A stretch of 64,000 nucleotides of DNA from Dermanyssus gallinae. Taxonomy: Eukaryota > Arthropoda > Arachnida > Mesostigmata > Dermanyssidae. The DNA is taken from the NCBI GenBank assembly GCA_003439945.1, contig QVRM01002192.1, forward strand, positions 1,395,001-1,459,000, given 5' to 3'. Under the pieces are notes generated by a model. That model made no database searches, was not told the DNA's origin, and worked only from the letters and a program-made list of their open reading frames with translations. Positions 10,146 through 20,600 of this stretch are shown here, one piece after another. Every line of letters starts with the position of its first letter. The first letter of the stretch is position 1. The translations under genes were made by a program, and so were the position numbers.

Positions 10146-10960
10146 CTATTTTATGAAGAAATCTTCCTTTTTTGTTGACGTAAGGGACCGATATTTTTTG
10201 CGCAAGTCTAAGTAAGCGTTCCGAGTTGACCGATCTGTCCTCGATGCTGATAGCAGTCTTAGCAAATGTTGGTGAAGTTCATAACATTCCCGATCAAACC
10301 ATGCGGCCGATTTCCGTTTGAAATTCTGCGATTTGCTGGCTGACTCCACCACTATCGTTGAAACGAAGTCAACGACATAAGATAGCGGCTTGAACTCAAT
10401 GGATTGAGGATCCCACTTCGCGAGGCTCTCTAAGAGCAAATTAATATTGATTTTCCTAGAGACACCTTGCCTGCTAGAAGTTGTAGCTGGCGTAGTCAGC
10501 GAAACATCAATAAAGACGGGCACGTGTTTCTTTAGACCTGTAACCGTCAGATATTCATACCCTTTGAATACCACATTATCTTTCGAAAATGAAGTCGCAA
10601 ATATGTCAATTGTCGACGTCCCGGGACGAGCTTGCAAGCTGTTGGGTGTTGTTCCACGCGAGTCCACAAAGAAGGTGGGAGTTTGTGGGTCACTACATAT
10701 CCAGAGACCGTACTGATGGAGAACATCGATGAGTGCAGATGTTCTCGAAGACGATACATCAAGGCGGCAATTGAGGTCGGCAGCAGTCTGGTTTTTTACT
10801 TGGCACTCTTCCATCTTAATGCTAATACACCATGCAAGTAAAGGTCCGCCCGGATAATAGCTCTGTGACCACTCGTAATGTTGACAGCGGCACCAAAGCC
10901 ATACAAAAAAATGACAGAATTGCATGAAAAATGTGCAAAAATGTACAATTTAAATGCACA
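10146..10960 (-). pseudogene. apurinic-type endonuclease, C-terminal half, plus linker (element 1 ORF2, 5' part)
   Basis: The minus-strand frame 10146-10925 carries ADLNCRLDVSSSRTSALIDV (GDLN motif with G changed to A), then GTSTIDIFATS, TVTGLKKHVPVFIDVSL and a linker with AAWFDRECYELHQHLLRLL. These are the last motifs of the EEP endonuclease followed by the spacer to the reverse transcriptase. Where most families have SDH, this copy and element 2 both have KKH before the conserved His. The N-terminal motifs (Asn, Glu) are absent; only GAAVNITSGHR near 10,890 hints at them in another frame, so the element is truncated at about 10,960. A stop at 10146 and a shift separate it from the reverse transcriptase frame. 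Confidence 0.88.
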
Positions 10961-11162
10961 ACCTAACTGGTGTAGCAAGTTATATATTACCATTTGTTTA
11001 ATGTTTTCTCAAGTAATATCAGATAAATTCACACGATATTTCCTGTCGCAACTGCAAGAACAGAAATAGAGAGTCCATAAGATGTACTCGTAGTGCACGC
11101 CACAAAGACTTAGGGCATGCTTTTACGAGATTAAAGAAACCTTTTGTGTTTTATTCTGGGAA

Positions 11163-11179
11163 TCTCTCTCTCTCTCTCA

Positions 11180-11239
<60 letters not shown>
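11163..11239. repeat. self-complementary (CT)n(TA)n(GA)n microsatellite
   Basis: A CT run passes into a TA run and then a GA run. Because CT and GA are complementary and TA is self-complementary, the tract can fold into one long hairpin. The short frames over it are repeat translations. Confidence 0.95.
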
Positions 11240-11450
11240 CAAGATGGCTTAGTGGCAAAGCTTTTGCCTTGCATTCGGGAGGACTGGGTTCGAGACCCAG
11301 ACCGGCCACTCTTAAATTGGTTTGCATGGTTTCCAATTTAGACAAGGTAAATGCCGGAGTGGATTGAAAATCAGCCATGACATGAAAAAACCGTACACAG
11401 GCATTAGCCTTACGGAAAATCTAAAAGAAAAATCTAAAAAAAAAGATGTG
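11240..11450 (+). mobile_element. tRNA-like SINE (second type)
   Basis: An A-box-like TGGCTTAGTGG near 11246 and a perfect B-box GGTTCGAGACC near 11287 are correctly spaced for a tRNA-derived polymerase III promoter. The loop reads CTTGCAT, which would suit an Ala (TGC) or Cys (GCA) tRNA. Acceptor-stem pairing is poor, so this is not a functional tRNA. A non-tRNA body follows and ends in an A-rich tail (AAATCTAAAAAAAAA near 11,430). It differs in body from the 7.3/62.8 kb family. The satellite begins within about 30 bp of its tail. Confidence 0.75.
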
Positions 11451-11680
11451 TATATAGATCTTATCTTAGAACCAGCCGGTCCTCAGAACTAGGTTTTTCC
11501 TAGAACCATCTGGTTCTTACAGCCAGCCGGTCCTTAGAACCAGCCGGTTCTTAGAACTAGCCGGTTCTTAGAACCAGCCGGTTCTTAGAACCAGCCGGCT
11601 CTTAGAACCAGCCGGCTCTTAAAACCAGCCGGCTCTTAAAACCAGCCGGCTCTTAAAACCAGCCGGCTCTTAAAACCAGT

Positions 11681-14600
11681 CCATTCTTAGAGCCCATTGG
11701 TTCTTAGAGCCAGCCGGTTCTTAGAACCATTTTTTTCTAGAACCTGCCGGTTCTTAGAACTAGGTTTTTCTTAGAACCAGCCGTTTTTTAGAACCAGGTT
11801 TTTCTTAGAACCAGCTGGTTCTTAGAACCAGTTGGTTCTTAAAGTCAGCCGGTTCTTAAAGTCAGCCGGTTCTTAGAGTCAGCCGGTTCTTAGAACCAGC
11901 CGGCTCTTAGAACCAGCCGGCTCTTAGAACCAGCCGGCTTTTAGAACCAGCCGGCTCTTAGAACCAGCCAAATCTTAGAGCCAGCCGGTTCTTAGAGCGA
12001 GCCGGTTCTTAGAGCCAGCCGGTTCTTAGAGCCAGCCGGTTCATTGAACCAGGTTTTTCTTAGAACCAGCTGGTTCTCAGAGCCAGCCGGTCCTTAGAAC
12101 CAGCCGGTCCTTAGAACCAGGTTTTTCTTAGAGCCAGTCGGTCCTTAAAGCCAGCCGGTCCTTAGAGCCAGCCGGTCCTTAGAGCCAGCCGGTTCTTAGA
12201 ACCAGCCGGTTCTTAAAACTAGCCGGTTCTTAGAACCAGCCGGTTCTTAGAACCAGCCGGCTCTTAGAACCAGCCGGCTCTTAGAACCAGCCGGCTCTTA
12301 AAACCAGCCGGCTCTTAAAACCAGCCGGCTCTTAAAACCAGTCCATTCTTAGAGCCCATTGGTTCTTAGAGCCAGCCGGTTCTTAGAACCAGTTTTTTCT
12401 AGAACCTGCCGGTTCTTAGAACCAGTTTTTTCTAGAACCTGCCGGTTCTTAGAACTAGGTTTTTCTTAGAACCAGCCGTTTTTTAGAACCAGGTTTTTCT
12501 TAGAACCAGCTGGTTCTTAGAACCAGTTGGTTCTCAAAGTCAGCCGGTTCTTAAAGTCAGCCGGTTCTTAGAGTCAGCCGGTTCTTAGAACCAGCCGGCT
12601 CTTAGAACCAGCCGGCTCTTAGAACCAGCCGGCTCTTAGAACCAGCCGGCTCTTAGAACCAGCCAAATCTTAGAACCAGCCAAATCTTAGAGCCAGCCGG
12701 TTCTTAGAGCGAGCCGGTTCTTAGAGCCAGCCGGTTCTTAGAGCCAGCCGGTTCATTGAACCAGGTTTTTCTTAGAACGAGCTGGTTCTCAGAGCCAGCC
12801 GGTCCTTAGAACCAGCCGGTCCTTAGAACCAGCCGGTCCTAAGAACCAACCGGTCCTTAGAACCAGCCGGTCCTTAGAACCAGGTTTTTCTTAGAGCCAG
12901 TCGGACCTTAGAGCCAGCCGATCTTTAGAACCAGCCGGCTCTTAGAGCCAGCCGGTTCTTAGAGCCAGCCAGTTCTTAGAACCAGGTTTTTTTAGAACCA
13001 GCCAGTTCGTAGAACCAAATTTTTTCTAAAGCCAGGTTTTTCTTAGAGCCAGCCGGTTTTAAAAACCAGGTTTTTTTAGAGCCAGCCGGTCCTTAGAGCC
13101 AGCCGGTCCTTAGAGCCAGCCGGTCCTTAGAGCCAGTCGGTCCTTAGAGCCAGCCGGTCCTTAGAACCAGCCGGTCCTTGAACCAGCCGGTTGTTAGAGC
13201 CAGCCGGTTCTTAGAGCCAGCCGGTTGTTAGAGCCAGCCGGTTGTTAGAGCCAGCCGGTTCTTAGAACTAGGTTTTTCTTAGAACCATCTGGTTCTTACA
13301 GCCAGCCGGTCCTTAGAACCAGCCGGTTCTTAGAACTAGCCGGTTCTTAGAACCAGCCGGTTCTTAGAACCAGCCGGCTCTTAGAACCAGCCGGCTCTTA
13401 AAACCAGCCGGCTCTTAAAACCAGCCGGCTCTTAAAACCAGTCCATTCTTAGAGCCCATTGGTTCTTAGAGCCAGCCGGTTCTTAGAACCAGTTTTTTCT
13501 AGAACCTGCGGGTTCTTAGAACTAGGTTTTTCTTAGAACCAGCCGTTTTTTTAGAACCAGGTTTTTCTTAGAACCAGCTGGTTCTTAGAACCAGTTGGTT
13601 CTTAAAGTCAGCCGGTTCTTAAAGTCAGCCGGTTCTTAGAGTCAGCCGGTTCTTAGAACCAGCCGGTTCTTAGAACCAGCCGGCTCTTAGAACCAGCCGG
13701 CTCTTAGAACCAGCCGGCTCTTAGAACCAGCCAAATCTTAGAGCCAGCCGGTTCTTAGAGCGAGCCGGTTCTTAGAGCCAGCCGGTTCTTAGAGCCAGCC
13801 GGTTCATTGAACCAGGTTTTTCTTAGAACCAGCTGGTTCTCAGAGCCAGCCGGTCCTTAGAACCAGCCGGTCCTTAGAACCAGGTTTTTCTTAGAGCCAG
13901 TCGGTCCTTAAAGCCAGCCGGTCCTTAGAGCCAGCCGGTTCTTAGAACCAGCCGGTTCTTAGAACTAGCCGGTTCTTAGAACCAGCCGGTTCTTAGAACC
14001 AGCCGGCTCTTAGAACCAGCCGGCTCTTAAAACCAGCCGGCTCTTAAAACCAGCCGGCTCTTAAAACCAGTCCATTCTTAGAGCCCATTGGTTCTTAGAG
14101 CCAGCCGGTTCTTAGAACCAGTTTTTTCTAGAACCTGCCGGTTCTTAGAACCAGTTTTTTCTAGAACCTGCCGGTTCTTAGAACTAGGTTTTTCTTAGAA
14201 CCAGCCGTTTTTTAGAACCAGGTTTTTCTTAGAACCAGCTGGTTCTTAGAACCAGCTGGTTCTTAGAACCAGTTGGTTCTTAAAGTCAGCCGGTTCTTAA
14301 AGTCAGCCGGTTCTTAGAGTCAGCCGGTTCTTAGAACCAGCCGGCTCTTAGAACCAGCCGGCTCTTAGAACCAGCCGGCTCTTAGAACCAGCCAAATCTT
14401 AGAACCAGCCAAATCTTAGAGCCAGCCGGTTCTTAGAGCCAGCCGGTTCTTAGAGCGAGCCGGCTCTTAGAGCCAGCCGGTTCTTAGAGCCAGCCGGTTC
14501 ATTGAACCAGGTTTTTCTTAGAACGAGCTGGTTCTCAGAGCCAGCCGGTCCTTAGAACCAGCCGGTCCTTAGAACCAGCCGGTCCTTAGAACCAGCCGGT

Positions 14601-17600
14601 CCTAAGAACCAACCGGTCCTTAGAACCAGCCGGTCCTTAGAACCAGGTTTTTCTTAGAGCCAGTCGGACCTTAGAGCCAGCCGATCTTTAGAACCAGCCG
14701 GCTCTTAGAGCCAGCCGGTTCTTAGAGCCAGCCAGTTCTTAGAACCAGGTTTTTTTAGAACCAGCCAGTTCGTAGAACCAAATTTTTTCTAAAGCCAGGT
14801 TTTTCTTAGAGCCAGCCGGTTTTAAAAACCAGGTTTTTTTAGAGCCAGCCGGTCCTTAGAGCCAGCCGGTCCTTAGAGCCAGCCGGTCCTTAGAGCCAGT
14901 CGGTCCTTAGAGCCAGCCGGTCCTTAGAACCAGCCGGTCCTTGAACCAGCCGGTTGTTAGAGCCAGCCGGTTCTTAGAGCCAGCCGGTTGTTAGAGCCAG
15001 CCGGTTGTTAGAGCCAGCCGGTTCTTAGAACTAGGTTTTTCTTAGAACCATCTGGTTCTTACAGCCAGCCGGTCCTTAGAACCAGCCGGTTCTTAGAACT
15101 AGCCGGTTCTTAGAACCAGCCGGTTCTTAGAACCAGCCGGCTCTTAGAACCAGCCGGCTCTTAAAACCAGCCGGCTCTTAAAACCAGCCGGCTCTTAAAA
15201 CCAGTCTATTCTTAGAGCCCATTGGTTCTTAGAGCCAGCCGGTTCTTAGAACCAGTTTTTTCTAGAACCTGCCGGTTCTTAGAACTAGGTTTTTCTTAGA
15301 ACCAGCCGTTTTTTTAGAACCAGGTTTTTCTTAGAACCAGCTGGTTCTTAGAACCAGTTGGTTCTTAAAGTCAGCCGGTTCTTAAAGTCAGCCGGTTCTT
15401 AGAGTCAGCCGGTTCTTAGAACCAGCCGATTCTTAGAACCAGCCGGCTCTTAGAACCAGCCGGCTCTTAGAACCAGCCGGCTCTTAGAACCAGCCAAATC
15501 TTAGAGCCAGCCGGTTCTTAGAGCGAGCCGGTTCTTAGAGCCAGCCGGTTCATTGAACCAGGTTTTTCTTAGAACCAGCTGGTTCTCAGAGCCAGCCGGT
15601 CCTTAGAACCAGCCGGTCCTTAGAACCAGCCGGTCCTTAGAACCAGGTTTTTCTTAGAGCCAGTCGGTCCTTAGAGCCAGCCGGTCCTTAGAGCCAGCCG
15701 GTTCTTAGAACCAGCCGGTTCTTAGAACTAGCCGGTTCTTAGAACCAGCCGGTTCTTAGAACCAGCCGGCTCTTAGAACCAGCCGGCTCTTAGAACCAGC
15801 CAAATCTTAGAACCAGCCAAATCTTAGAGCCAGCCGGTCCTTAGAACTAGCCGGTTCTTAGAGCCAGCCGGTTCTTAGAACCAGCCAGTTCATTGAACCA
15901 GGTTTTTCTTAGAACCAGCTGGTTCTTAGAGCCAGCCGGTCCTTAGAGCCAGCCGGTCCTTAGAGCCAGCCGGTCCTTAGAGCCAGCCGGTCCTTAGAGC
16001 CAGCCGGTCCTTAGAGCCAGCCGGTCCTTAGAGCCAGTCGGTCCTTAGAGCCAGCCGGTCCTTAGAACCAGCCGGTCCTTGAACCAGCCGGTTGTTAGAG
16101 CCAGCCGGTTCTTAGAGCCAGCCGGTTGTTAGAGTCAGCCGGTTGTTAGAGTCAGCCGGTTGTTAGAGCCAGCCGGTTGTTAGAGCCAGCCGGTTCTTAG
16201 AGCCAGCCGGTTCTTAGAGCCAGCCGGTTCTTACAGCCAGCCGGTTCTTTAAACCAGGTTTTTCTTAGAACCAGCTGGTTCTCAGAACCAGCTGGTTCTT
16301 AGAGCCAGCCGGCTCTTAGAACCAGTCGGTTCTTAGAGCCAGCCGGTTCATTGAACCAGGTTTTTCTTAAAACCAGCTGGTTCTTAGAGCCAGCCGGTTC
16401 TTAGAGCCAGCCGGTCCTTAGAGCCAGCCGGTCCTTAGAGCCAGCCGGTCCTTAGAGCCAGCCGGTCCTTAGAACCGGCCGGTCCTTAGAGCCAGCCGGT
16501 CCTTAGAGCCAGCCGGTCCTTAGAACCAGCCGGTCCTTAGAACCAGGTTTTTCTTAGAGCCAGTCGGTCCTTAGAGCCAGCCGGTTCTTAGAACCAGGTT
16601 TTTCTTAGAGCCAGTCGGTCCTTAGAGCCAGCCGGTCCTTAGAGCCAGCCGGTTCTTAGAACCAGCCGGTTCTTAGAACTAGCCGGTTCTTAGAACCAGC
16701 CGGTTCTTAGAACCAGCCGGCTCTTAGAACCAGCCGGCTCTTAGAACCAGCCAAATCTTAGAACCAGCCAAATCTTAGAGCCAGCCGGTTCGTAGAGCGA
16801 GCCGGTTCTTAGAGCCAGCCGGTTCTTAGAGCCAGCCGGTTCATTGAACCAGGTTTTTCTTAGAACGAGCTGGTTCTTAGAGCCAGCCGGTCCTTAGAGC
16901 CAGCCGGTCCTTAGAGCCAGCCGGTCCTTAGAGCCAGCCGGTCCTTAGAGCCAGCCGGTCCTTAGAGCCAGTCGGTCCTTAGAGCCAGCCGGTCCTTAGA
17001 ACCAGCCGGTTGTTAGAGCCAGCCGGTTCTTAGAGCCAGCCGGTTCTTAGAGCCAGCCGGTTCTTAGAGCCAGCCGGTTCTTAGAGCCAGCCGGTTCTTA
17101 GAGCCAGCCGGTTCTTAGAGCCAGCCGGTTCTTAGAGCCAGCCGGTTCTTACAGCCAGCCGGTTTTTAGAGCCAGCCGGTTTTTAGAGCCAGCCGGTTCT
17201 TTAAACCAGGTTTTTCTTAGAACCAGCTGGTTCTCAGAACCAGCTGGTTCTTAGAACCAGTCGGTTCTTAGAGCCAGCCGGTTCATTGAACCAGGTTTTT
17301 CTTAAAACCAGCTGGTTCTTAGAGCCAGCCGGTTCTTAGAGCCAGCCGGTCCTTAGAGCCAGCCGGTCCTTAGAGCCAGCCGGTCCTTAGAGCCAGCCGG
17401 TCCTTAGAGCCGGCCGGTCCTTAGAGCCAGCCGGTCCTTAGAGCCAGCCGGTCCTTAGAACCAGCCGGTCCTTAGAACCAGGTTTTTCTTAGAGCCAGTC
17501 GGTCCTTAGAGCCAGCCGGTCCTTAGAGCCAGCCGGTTCTTAGAACTAGCCGGTTCTTAGAACCAGCCGGTTCTTAGAACCAGCCGGCTCTTAGAACCAG

Positions 17601-20600
17601 CCGGCTCTTAAAACCAGCCGGCTCTTAAAACCAGCCGGCTCTTAAAACCAGTCCATTCTTAGAGCCCATTGGTTCTTAGAGCCAGCCGGTTCTTAGAACC
17701 AGTTTTTTCTAGAACCTGCCGGTTCTTAGAACTAGGTTTTTCTTAGAACCAGCCGTTTTTTAGAACCAGGTTTTTCTTAGAACCAGCTGGTTCTTAGAAC
17801 CAGTTGGTTCTTAAAGTCAGCCGGTTCTTAAAGTCAGCCGGTTCTTAGAGTCAGCCGGTTCTTAGAACCAGCCGGCTCTTAGAACCAGCCGGCTCTTAGA
17901 ACCAGCCGGCTCTTAGAACCAGCCAAATCTTAGAACCAGCCGGCTCTTAGAACCAGCCGGCTCTTAGAACCAGCCAAATCTTAGAACCAGCCGGTTCTTA
18001 GAGCAAGCCGGTTCTTAGAGCCAGCCGGTTCTTAGAGCCAGGTTTTTCTTAGAACGAGCTGGTTCTCAGAGCCAGCCGGTCCTTAGAACCAGCCGGTCCT
18101 TAGAGCCAGCCGGTCCTTAGAACCAGCCGGTCCTAAGAACCAACCGGTCCTTAGAACCAGCCGGTCCTTAGAACCAGGTTTTTCTTAGAGCCAGTCGGAC
18201 CTTAGAGCCAGCCGATCTTTAGAACCAGCCGGCTCTTAGAGCCAGCCGGTTCTTAGAGCCAGCCAGTTCTTAGAACCAGGTTTTTTCAGAACCAGCCAGT
18301 TCGTAGAACCAAATTTTTTCTAAAGCCAGGTTTTTCTTAGAGCCAGCCGGTTTTAAAAACCAGGTTTTTTTAGAACCAGCCTGTTCTAACAGCCAGTCGG
18401 TCCTTAGAACTAGCCGGTTCTTAGAGCCAGCCGGTTCTTAGAACCAGCCGGTTCTTAGAACCAGCCAGTTCATTGAACCAGGTTTTTCTTAGAACCAGCT
18501 GGTTCTTAGAGCCAGCCGGTCCTTAGAGCCAGCCGGTCCTTAGAGCCAGCCGGTCCTTAGAGCCAGCCGGTCCTTAGAGCCAGCCGGTCCTTAAAGCCAG
18601 CCGGTCCTTAGAGCCAGTCGGTCCTTAGAGCCAGCCGGTCCTTAGAACCAGCCGGTCCTTGAACCAGCCAGTTGTTAGAGCCAGCCGGTTCTTAGAGCCA
18701 GCCGGTTGTTAGAGCCAGCCGGTTGTTAGAGCCAGCCGGTTCTTAGAGCCAGCCGGTTCTTAGAGCCAGCCGGTTCTTAGAGCCAGCCGGTTCTTAGAGC
18801 CAGCCGGTTCTTACAGCCAGCCGGTTTTTAGAGCCAGCCGGTTCTTTAAACCAGGTTTTTCTTAGAACCAGCTGGTTCTCAGAACCAGCTGGTTCTCAGA
18901 ACCAGCTGGTTCTTAGAGCCAGCCGGCTCTTAGAACCAGTCGGTTCTTAGAGCCAGCCGGTTCATTGAACCAGGTTTTTCTTAAAACCAGCTGGTTCTTA
19001 GAGCCAGCCGGTTCTTAGAGCCAGCCGGTCCTTAGAGCCAGCCGGTCCTTAGAGCCAGCCGGTCCTTAGAGCCAGCCGGTCCTTAGAGCCAGCCGGTCCT
19101 TAGAGCCAGCCGGTCCTTAGAGCCAGCCGGTCCTTAGAGCCAGCCGGCCCTTAGAGCCGGCCGGTCCTTAGAGCCAGCCGGTCCTTAGAGCCGGCCGGTC
19201 CTTAGAGCCAGCCGGTCCTTAGAGCCAGCCGGTCCTTAGAACCAGCCGGTCCTTAGAACCAGCCGGTCCTTAGAACCAGGTTTTTCTTAGAGCCAGCCGG
19301 TCCTTAGAGCCAGCCGGTTCTTAGAACCAGCCGGTTCTTAGAACTAGCCGGTTCTTAGAACCAGCCGGTTCTTAGAACCAGCCGGCTCTTAGAACCAGCC
19401 GGCTCTTAAAACCAGCCGGCTCTTAAAACCAGCCGGCTCTTAAAACCAGTCCATTCTTAGAGCCCATTGGTTCTTAGAGCCAGCCGGTTCTTAGAACCAG
19501 TTTTTTCTAGAACCTGCCGGTTCTTAGAACTAGGTTTTTCTTAGAACCAGCCGTTTTTTAGAACCAGGTTTTTCTTAGAACCAGCTGGTTCTTAGAACCA
19601 GTTGGTTCTTAAAGTCAGCCGGTTCTTAAAGTCAGCCGGTTCTTAAAGTCAGCCGGTTCTTAGAGTCAGCCGGTTCTTAGAACCAGCCGGCTCTTAGAAC
19701 CAGCCGGCTCTTAGAACCAGCCGGCTCTTAGAACCAGCCGGCTCTTAGAACCAGCCAAATCTTAGAACCAGCCAAATCTTAGAGCCAGCCGGTTCTTAGA
19801 GCGAGCCGGTTCTTAGAGCCAGCCGGTTCTTAGAACCAGCCGGCTCTTAGAACCAGCCGGCTCTTAAAACCAGCCGGCTCTTAAAACCAGCCGGCTCTTA
19901 AAACCAGTCCATTCTTAGAGCCCATTGGTTCTTAGAGCCAGTCGGTTCTTAGAACCAGTTTTTTCTAGAACCTGCCGGTTCTTAGAACTAGGTTTTTCTT
20001 AGAACCAGCCGTTTTTTAGAACCAGGTTTTTCTTAGAACCAGCTGGTTCTTAGAACCAGTTGGTTCTTAAAGTCAGCCGGTTCTTAAAGTCAGCCGGTTC
20101 TTAGAGTCAGCCGGTTCTTAGAACCAGCCGGCTCTTAGAACCAGCCGGCTCTTAGAACCAGCCGGCTCTTAGAACCAGCCAAATCTTAGAACCAGCCGGC
20201 TCTTAGAACCAGCCGGCTCTTAGAACCAGCCAAATCTTAGAACCAGCCGGTTCTTAGAGCAAGCCGGTTCTTAGAGCCAGCCGGTTCTTAGAGCCAGGTT
20301 TTTCTTAGAACGAGCTGGTTCTCAGAGCCAGCCGGTCCTTAGAACCAGCCGGTCCTTAGAGCCAGCCGGTCCTTAGAACCAGCCGGTCCTAAGAACCAAC
20401 CGGTCCTTAGAACCAGCCGGTCCTTAGAACCAGGTTTTTCTTAGAGCCAGTCGGACCTTAGAGCCAGCCGATCTTTAGAACCAGCCGGCTCTTAGAGCCA
20501 GCCGGTTCTTAGAGCCAGCCAGTTCTTAGAACCAGGCTTTTTCAGAACCAGCCAGTTCGTAGAACCAATTTTTTTCTAAAGCCAGGTTTTTCTTAGAGCC

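Larger units (their letters stand above)
8262..10960 (-). mobile_element. 5'-truncated EEP-type non-LTR retrotransposon (element 1)
   Basis: The element runs on the minus strand from a truncated endonuclease near 10,960 through the reverse transcriptase to a short 3' untranslated tail. The tail (8358 down to about 8262) has two overlapping AATAAA motifs and a short run of ATG units (AATGATGATGATT), the kind of simple 3' end many LINEs carry. The N-terminal third of the endonuclease and any ORF1 are missing. It is a relative of element 2 at 46,300-49,300. Confidence 0.9.

Noticed and set aside
11240..11313. Functional tRNA gene
   Set aside because: The A- and B-boxes are good but acceptor and anticodon stems pair poorly, and an A-tailed body follows; better explained as a SINE.
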